Of a stretch of DNA of 35,949 nt, positions 34,767 through 35,949 are shown piece after piece. Each line of letters opens with the position of its first letter. Position 1 is the first letter of the stretch. Under the pieces are notes generated by a model. It was not told where the DNA came from. It ran no database searches and saw only the letters and a list, made by a program, of their open reading frames with translations. Where the stretch lies: NCBI GenBank assembly GCA_028282295.1, contig JANQIE010000061.1, positions 1-35,949 on the forward strand, written 5' to 3'. Source of the DNA: Desulfobacterales bacterium (GTDB lineage Bacteria; Desulfobacterota; Desulfobacteria; Desulfobacterales; JANQIE01). A program made the translations under genes and the position numbers.

Positions 34767-34835
34767 ATGACTTCAAAAAAAGAACAGCAGTTCAACCGGC
34801 TGGAGTTGGCAGCCTTATTTGGAAGCGCTCGCTAG
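34767..34835 (+). CDS. Very short open frame with strong ribosome site (possible gene remnant)
   Basis: AAAAGGAG precedes ATG 34767 by 9 bases. The frame encodes only 22 residues (MTSKKEQQFNRLELAALFGS and two more) before TAG. Past the TAG the same frame continues for 25 codons (including GHSWTVPDTIRTKI) to a TGA. It may be a remnant of a longer gene broken by a stop, a small peptide, or chance. Nothing else is evident in the gap between the tRNA terminator and pyrF. Confidence 0.25.
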   Translation: MTSKKEQQFNRLELAALFGSAR

Positions 34836-35073
34836 CAAATTGGCCAAGGTAGTATTAACGCGCAAGGTCATAGTTGGACCGTGCCCGACACTATCCGCAC
34901 CAAAATTTGATTCAAGGAGATTTTTTTTTAAATTTGTGATAAATGCCTGGTGTCGAATGTACACGGGAACGCTGTGCGCGATGGGCGAGTTAGCGCGGCG
35001 GTATTAAAAAGACACGCGAATGATGGACTAAAAGTAATGTTGGCCCACCTTTAAGACGAAACAAGGAGCCCGC

Positions 35074-35805
35074 ATGTCGGAAGCCAAAAAACGAATCATT
35101 TTTCCGCTCGATGTCCCCACGGCCAGGGAAGCACGGGAATTCGTCGCCGTCTTGGCTGACGAGGTGGGGCTGTTTAAAGTAGGGTTGGAACTTTTTGTCC
35201 AATGCGGACCGGATATCATTCGTCACATCCGCAACTACTCCCAAGCCGGGATATTTCTCGATTTAAAGTTGCATGATATTCCCGCCACAGTCAAACGGGC
35301 CATGCGACGGATCAACGAATTCGACGTTACATTTACTACTGTGCATTGCGGTGAAAGCCCTGCAATGCTGGATGCCGCGGTAGCCGGTGCCGACAGACGG
35401 GTCGGTGTGTTGGGCGTAACCGTATTAACCAGTGTGTCGGCCCGGGATATCGCCTCGGCCGGATTCCGGGAAACTTTCAGCGAGGACGTGGCTCGGCTGG
35501 TATTGCAACGGGCGGCCATGGCGCAAAAGGCCGGTTGTCGCGGCGTAGTTTGTTCACCGTTGGAGGTGCCTGTTTTGCGGACCGAATTGAAACGCCGATT
35601 TGTTCTGGTTACGCCCGGTGTCAGACCTCAATGGGAGACGTCGGTTCAGGCGGATGATCAGAAACGGGTGACGACACCCGCACAAGCCATTCGCAACGGA
35701 TCTGATTATCTGGTAATCGGGCGTCCGATTCGCGACGCTGTCGATCCGGTAGCGGCCACTAGATTGATTGTTGAAGAGATTGATGCCGCGCTTAACCAAC
35801 ACTAA
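35074..35805 (+). CDS. pyrF: Orotidine 5'-phosphate decarboxylase
   Basis: It catalyses the last step of UMP synthesis, decarboxylation of orotidylate. The 243-residue beta/alpha-barrel protein shows the group I signatures: IIFPLDVPTAREA with the first active-site Asp, FLDLKLHDIPATVKRAM with the catalytic Lys-Asp-Lys-Asp network (DLKLHDIP), LVTPGVRP, and DYLVIGRPIRDAVDP at the phosphate-binding end. AAGGAG lies 7 bases before the ATG. It stands alone on the forward strand and converges on the aspartate kinase gene, with 16 bases between their stops. Confidence 0.95.
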   Translation: MSEAKKRIIFPLDVPTAREAREFVAVLADEVGLFKVGLELFVQCGPDIIRHIRNYSQAGIFLDLKLHDIPATVKRAMRRINEFDVTFTTVHCGESPAMLDAAVAGADRRVGVLGVTVLTSVSARDIASAGFRETFSEDVARLVLQRAAMAQKAGCRGVVCSPLEVPVLRTELKRRFVLVTPGVRPQWETSVQADDQKRVTTPAQAIRNGSDYLVIGRPIRDAVDPVAATRLIVEEIDAALNQH

Positions 35806-35821
35806 CCAAGCTCGATCTACA

Positions 35822-35949
35822 CTATTCGCCATCCAAGCCAAACGCCGTGTGCAGCACGCGTACGGCCAATTCAGTATACTTTTCTTCGATAATGCAGGAA
35901 ATCCGGATTTCCGAAGTACTGATCATGATAATATTGATATTTTCAGCGG
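35822..35949 (-). CDS. lysC: Aspartate kinase, C-terminal end (partial; cut by window edge)
   Basis: Only the last 41 or so codons are in the window. They read as the end of the second ACT domain of aspartokinase: [19 protein letters not shown] followed by a segment ending [14 protein letters not shown]. The ENI...MISTSEI motif is the effector (lysine/threonine) binding region of the family. The enzyme makes aspartyl phosphate for lysine, threonine, methionine and diaminopimelate synthesis. The stop is TAG at 35824-35822. The rest of the gene lies beyond the window. Confidence 0.88.
   Translation of the reverse strand, partial: AENINIIMISTSEIRISCIIEEKYTELAVRVLHTAFGLDGE

Noticed and set aside
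34819..35007. Forward 62-codon frame before pyrF
   Set aside because: It has no ribosome site or known motif, and lies in a region with scattered stops in all frames.

Overview
This window looks like chromosomal DNA of a Gram-negative, anaerobic Desulfobacterota bacterium, probably a sulfate reducer of the Desulfobacteria (Desulfosarcina or Desulfococcus type). The reasons are: an Rnf operon headed by a multihaem c-type cytochrome; a membrane pyrophosphatase; the ispE - tRNA-Gln - prs - rplY - pth order common in this phylum; CarD; a corrinoid-activation type ferredoxin-ATPase; and the tig-clpP-clpX-lon block. The taxon is inferred from gene content, not from a marker search.

Layout. Bases 1-100 hold the right part of an interspersed palindromic repeat. 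Bases 189-9325 are a forward run: serA, a DUF1844 protein, a DegP/HtrA-type protease, ispE, tRNA-Gln, prs, rplY, pth and hppA, closed by a strong terminator. Bases 9388-11205 hold a promoter, a probable 6S RNA, carD and an rluD-type pseudouridine synthase, closed by a bidirectional terminator. Bases 11279-19906 are a reverse-strand rnf operon, transcribed as cytochrome, rnfC, rnfD, rnfG, [hcp, unknown, unknown], rnfE, rnfA, rnfB. Bases 20181-22131 hold a second copy of the repeat, an EAL/HDOD signalling protein and an unknown acidic protein. Bases 22417-26320 hold a GC-rich pair: a CoA-transferase/GNAT fusion and a RACo-type activator. Bases 26321-26804 hold a decayed integrase next to tRNA-Pro. 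Then come a cell-wall amidase, tRNA-Leu, tig-clpP-clpX-lon, tRNA-Val, tRNA-Asp, pyrF and the 3' end of an aspartate kinase gene.

The most interesting region is the rnf operon. The encoded complex departs from the textbook ferredoxin:NAD+ oxidoreductase in several linked ways. RnfB is fused to a complete GltD/NfnB-like FAD- and NAD(P)H-binding module. RnfC keeps its two [4Fe-4S] motifs but has lost the glycine-rich NADH/FMN motif. RnfD lacks the usual S/T-G-A-T flavinylation motif. A small cytochrome with five haem motifs and exactly five spare histidines heads the operon. A coherent reading, which is inference, is that the pyridine-nucleotide site has moved from RnfC to the RnfB fusion, or that the cytochrome has replaced NADH at RnfC.

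The same operon is split between rnfG and rnfE by an AT-rich cassette. It encodes a clear Hcp (type VI secretion tube protein), an unknown protein with a hydrophobic stretch, and a small two-helix membrane protein whose start overlaps the previous stop. This has the layout of an orphan Hcp-effector-immunity module placed inside an energy-conservation operon.
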